Assembly: GCF_001039005.1 (NCBI RefSeq)
Contig: NZ_LDWR01000041.1
Coordinates: 248,001 to 312,000 of the forward strand
Origin: Burkholderia cepacia
GTDB taxonomy: Bacteria; Pseudomonadota; Gammaproteobacteria; Burkholderiales; Burkholderiaceae
DNA: 64,000 nucleotides
Direction of reading: 5' to 3'
The notes below the pieces were generated by a model. The model saw only the letters and a list, made by a program, of their open reading frames with translations, was not told where the DNA came from and searched no databases. Every line of letters begins with the position of its first letter. The stretch's first letter is position 1. A program made the position numbers and the translations under genes. Shown here one piece after another: positions 62,157-64,000 of this stretch.

Positions 62157-63017
62157 ATGACAGCCCTCCTCATCGACGGCAACGGCCTTTCGAAGACCCT
62201 GCGCGCGCAGGCCGCCGAACGCGCCGCCGCCCTGACCGCACGCGGCCACCAGCCCGGTCTCGCGGTGATCCTCGTCGGCGCGAACCCGGCGAGCGAAGTC
62301 TACGTGCGCAACAAGATCAAGGCGTGCGAGGACAACGGTTTCTTCTCGCTGAAGGATGCCTACCCCGCGACGCTGTCGGAAGCCGACCTGCTCGCGCGCA
62401 TCGACGAGCTGAACCGCGATCCGAAGATCCACGGCATCCTCGTCCAGTTGCCGCTGCCCGCGCACATCGACAGCCACAAGGTGATCGAGGCGATCGCGCC
62501 GGAGAAGGACGTCGACGGCTTTCACGTCGCGAACGCCGGCGCGCTGATGACCGGCAAGCCGCTGTTCCGCCCGTGCACGCCGTACGGCGTGATGAAGATG
62601 TTCGAAGCCCACGACATCGCGCTGCAGGGTGCGAACGCGGTCGTGATCGGCCGCTCGAACATCGTCGGCAAGCCGATGGCGATGATGCTGCTCGAAGCCG
62701 GCGCGACCGTGACGATCTGCCACAGCAAGACGCGCGACCTCGCCGCGCACACGCGTGAGGCCGACATCGTGGTCGCCGCGGTCGGCAAGCGCAACATCCT
62801 GACCGCCGACATGGTGAAGCCCGGCGCGACGGTGATCGACGTCGGCATGAACCGCGACGACGCGGGCAAGCTGTGCGGCGACGTCGACTTCGCGGGCGTG
62901 AAGGAAGTGGCCGGCCACATCACGCCGGTCCCGGGCGGCGTCGGCCCGATGACCATTACGATGCTGCTGATCAACACGATCGAAGCCGCCGAGCGCGCCG
63001 CCGCCGCGGCCGCCTGA
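62157..63017 (+). CDS. folD: Bifunctional methylene-THF dehydrogenase/cyclohydrolase FolD
   Basis: 286 residues. The Y49-x3-K53 catalytic pair ([10 protein letters not shown]), the PLP-like [21 protein letters not shown]-site [11 protein letters not shown] and the C-terminal [14 protein letters not shown] signature are intact. It interconverts 5,10-methylene- and 10-formyl-tetrahydrofolate. ATG 62157 is the family start ([13 protein letters not shown]). A TATAAT at 62082-62087 lies 70 bases upstream with no clear -35. Confidence 0.97.
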   Translation: MTALLIDGNGLSKTLRAQAAERAAALTARGHQPGLAVILVGANPASEVYVRNKIKACEDNGFFSLKDAYPATLSEADLLARIDELNRDPKIHGILVQLPLPAHIDSHKVIEAIAPEKDVDGFHVANAGALMTGKPLFRPCTPYGVMKMFEAHDIALQGANAVVIGRSNIVGKPMAMMLLEAGATVTICHSKTRDLAAHTREADIVVAAVGKRNILTADMVKPGATVIDVGMNRDDAGKLCGDVDFAGVKEVAGHITPVPGGVGPMTITMLLINTIEAAERAAAAAA

Positions 63018-63083
63018 CCGCGCGCCTGTTCAGCCGGCGCGCGGTTCGCGTGCGCCGGCGTCTCACCGGCCACTCCGCGCCGG

Positions 63084-63108
63084 CCTCGCCTCGCCTCGCC
63101 TCGCCTCG
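63084..63108. repeat. Pentanucleotide repeat (CCTCG)5
   Basis: Five exact tandem copies of CCTCG in the folD-prlC gap, 180 bases upstream of prlC. Such short repeats can vary in copy number by slippage; whether this one affects prlC expression is unknown. Confidence 0.85.
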
Positions 63109-63288
63109 CCGCCGTCCCTCGCCAGACCGCTTTCCGCCCCGCATCCGACCCTGCGTCAATCGCGCCGTTAGAAACTAACGATTGGAAAGCGCACGATGCG
63201 CCCCAATAATGTCGATATCGGGCGCCGTTGCGCCTTACCGCCGTTACCCTTTTTATCCCGGTTCATCCGGCAACAGACAGGGAGTCTT

Positions 63289-64000
63289 ATGTCCGCCAGC
63301 GCCAACACCAATCCGCTCCTCGACTTCTCCGGCCTGCCCCGCTTCGGCGAGATTCGCCCGGAACACGTGACGCCCGCGCTCGATACGCTGCTCGACGCAG
63401 CCACCCGCGCGGTCGAAGCCGCGAGCGCGCCCGCGACGCCGTCGACCTGGGCCGATGTGGTCGAGACGGTCGAACACGCGTCGGAGCCGCTCGGTCGCGC
63501 CTGGGGCATCGTCGGTCACCTGAACGCGGTCGCCGATACGCCCGAACTGCGGGCCGCCTACGGCGAGAACCTGCCGCGCGTGACCGAATTCTGGTCGAGC
63601 GTCGGCCAGAATCTCGCGCTGTACGAGAAGTACAAGGCGATCGCCGCGAGCGCCGAATACGCGACGCTGTCCGCCGAGCGCAAGAAGATCCTCGACAACG
63701 CGCTGCGCGATTTCCGCCTGTCGGGCGCCGAGCTGCCCGAGGACCGGAAACCGCGCTTCGCGGAATTGCAGGAACAGCAGGCCGCGCTGTCGAAGGCGTT
63801 CTCCGACCACGTGCTCGACGCGACCAACGCGTACGCGTACTTCGTGCAGGACGAGGCCGAGCTGGCCGGCCTGCCCGGCGACGCGATCGAGGCTGCCCGC
63901 GAAGCCGCGCAAAAGGACGCCAAGGACGGCTGGAAATTCACGCTGCACTTCCCGTCGTACTTCCCGGTGCTGCAGTACGCGAACAACCGCGCGCTGCGCG
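63289..64000 (+). CDS. prlC: M3-family oligopeptidase (oligopeptidase A), 5' part
   Basis: Partial: the gene runs off the right edge after about 237 codons. The N-terminus MSASANTNPLLDFSGLPRF, the FGEIRPEHVTPALDTLL block and the HLNAVADTPELRAAY segment match oligopeptidase A, a cytosolic zinc peptidase that clears short peptides, including cleaved signal peptides. The HExxH site lies beyond the window. GGGAG precedes ATG 63289. Placement after folD agrees with other Burkholderia as I recall them. Confidence 0.93.
   Translation, partial: MSASANTNPLLDFSGLPRFGEIRPEHVTPALDTLLDAATRAVEAASAPATPSTWADVVETVEHASEPLGRAWGIVGHLNAVADTPELRAAYGENLPRVTEFWSSVGQNLALYEKYKAIAASAEYATLSAERKKILDNALRDFRLSGAELPEDRKPRFAELQEQQAALSKAFSDHVLDATNAYAYFVQDEAELAGLPGDAIEAAREAAQKDAKDGWKFTLHFPSYFPVLQYANNRALR

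Overview
The window is a 64 kb stretch of a high-GC betaproteobacterial chromosome. Gene content, gene order and protein sequence all point to Burkholderia, most likely the Burkholderia cepacia complex and its main chromosome; this placement rests on recognition, not on a search. Nearly everything is core housekeeping DNA. I see no tRNA or rRNA genes, insertion sequences, phage genes, CRISPR arrays or toxin/defence islands. I did not find a convincing undescribed multi-gene system.

Layout. 1-3.5 kb: the 5' end of trmJ diverges from suhB, followed by an uncharacterised COG2509-type FAD protein. 3.7-9.9 kb: mutS overlaps an exported phosphoesterase-like protein; then come slyD, a ribosomal-oxygenase-like cupin (RoxA/YcfD) and an Ala-rich lipoprotein. 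10-19.1 kb (minus strand): dapA-bamC-metallohydrolase, then rnm(trpH)-yciO-M50 protease-trpS-methyltransferase, an alpha/beta hydrolase and a ferritin-like DUF455 protein. 19.2-21.2 kb (plus): gamma carbonic anhydrase, hslO and a small lipoprotein. 21.3-32.2 kb is one long minus-strand run: lolC-lolD-tatD-comEC-hydrolase-pyrG-kdsA-eno-ftsB. 32.4-39.1 kb (plus): a COG4255 protein, recJ, prfB with its programmed +1 frameshift, lysS and a glycine-zipper envelope protein.

39.2-45.7 kb (minus): the complete ISC iron-sulfur assembly operon (iscR-iscS-iscU-iscA-hscB-hscA-fdx-iscX). It is preceded by two tandem IscR type-1 operators that overlap the promoter, and then by a low-molecular-weight tyrosine phosphatase. 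45.8-49.4 kb: lutA-lutB (lactate oxidation) with a divergent IclR regulator; no lutC is present next to them. 49.4-51.8 kb: a PbpG-type D,D-endopeptidase and the phasin phaP behind a strong sigma70 promoter with TGC-N3-GCA dyads. 52.0-61.9 kb: the pyruvate dehydrogenase complex (aceE-aceF-lpdA) and a divergent FixLJ-like two-component system. 62-64 kb: folD and the 5' part of the M3 oligopeptidase gene prlC.

Points that deserve a second look: a four-cysteine motif in TrpS resembling the iron-sulfur motif of Thermotoga TrpRS; a perfect 20-bp hairpin directly ahead of tatD; a compound hairpin repeat splitting aceF from lpdA; a FixL-like kinase lacking an obvious haem ligand; an altered cysteine spacing in IscR; and several conserved but uncharacterised proteins.
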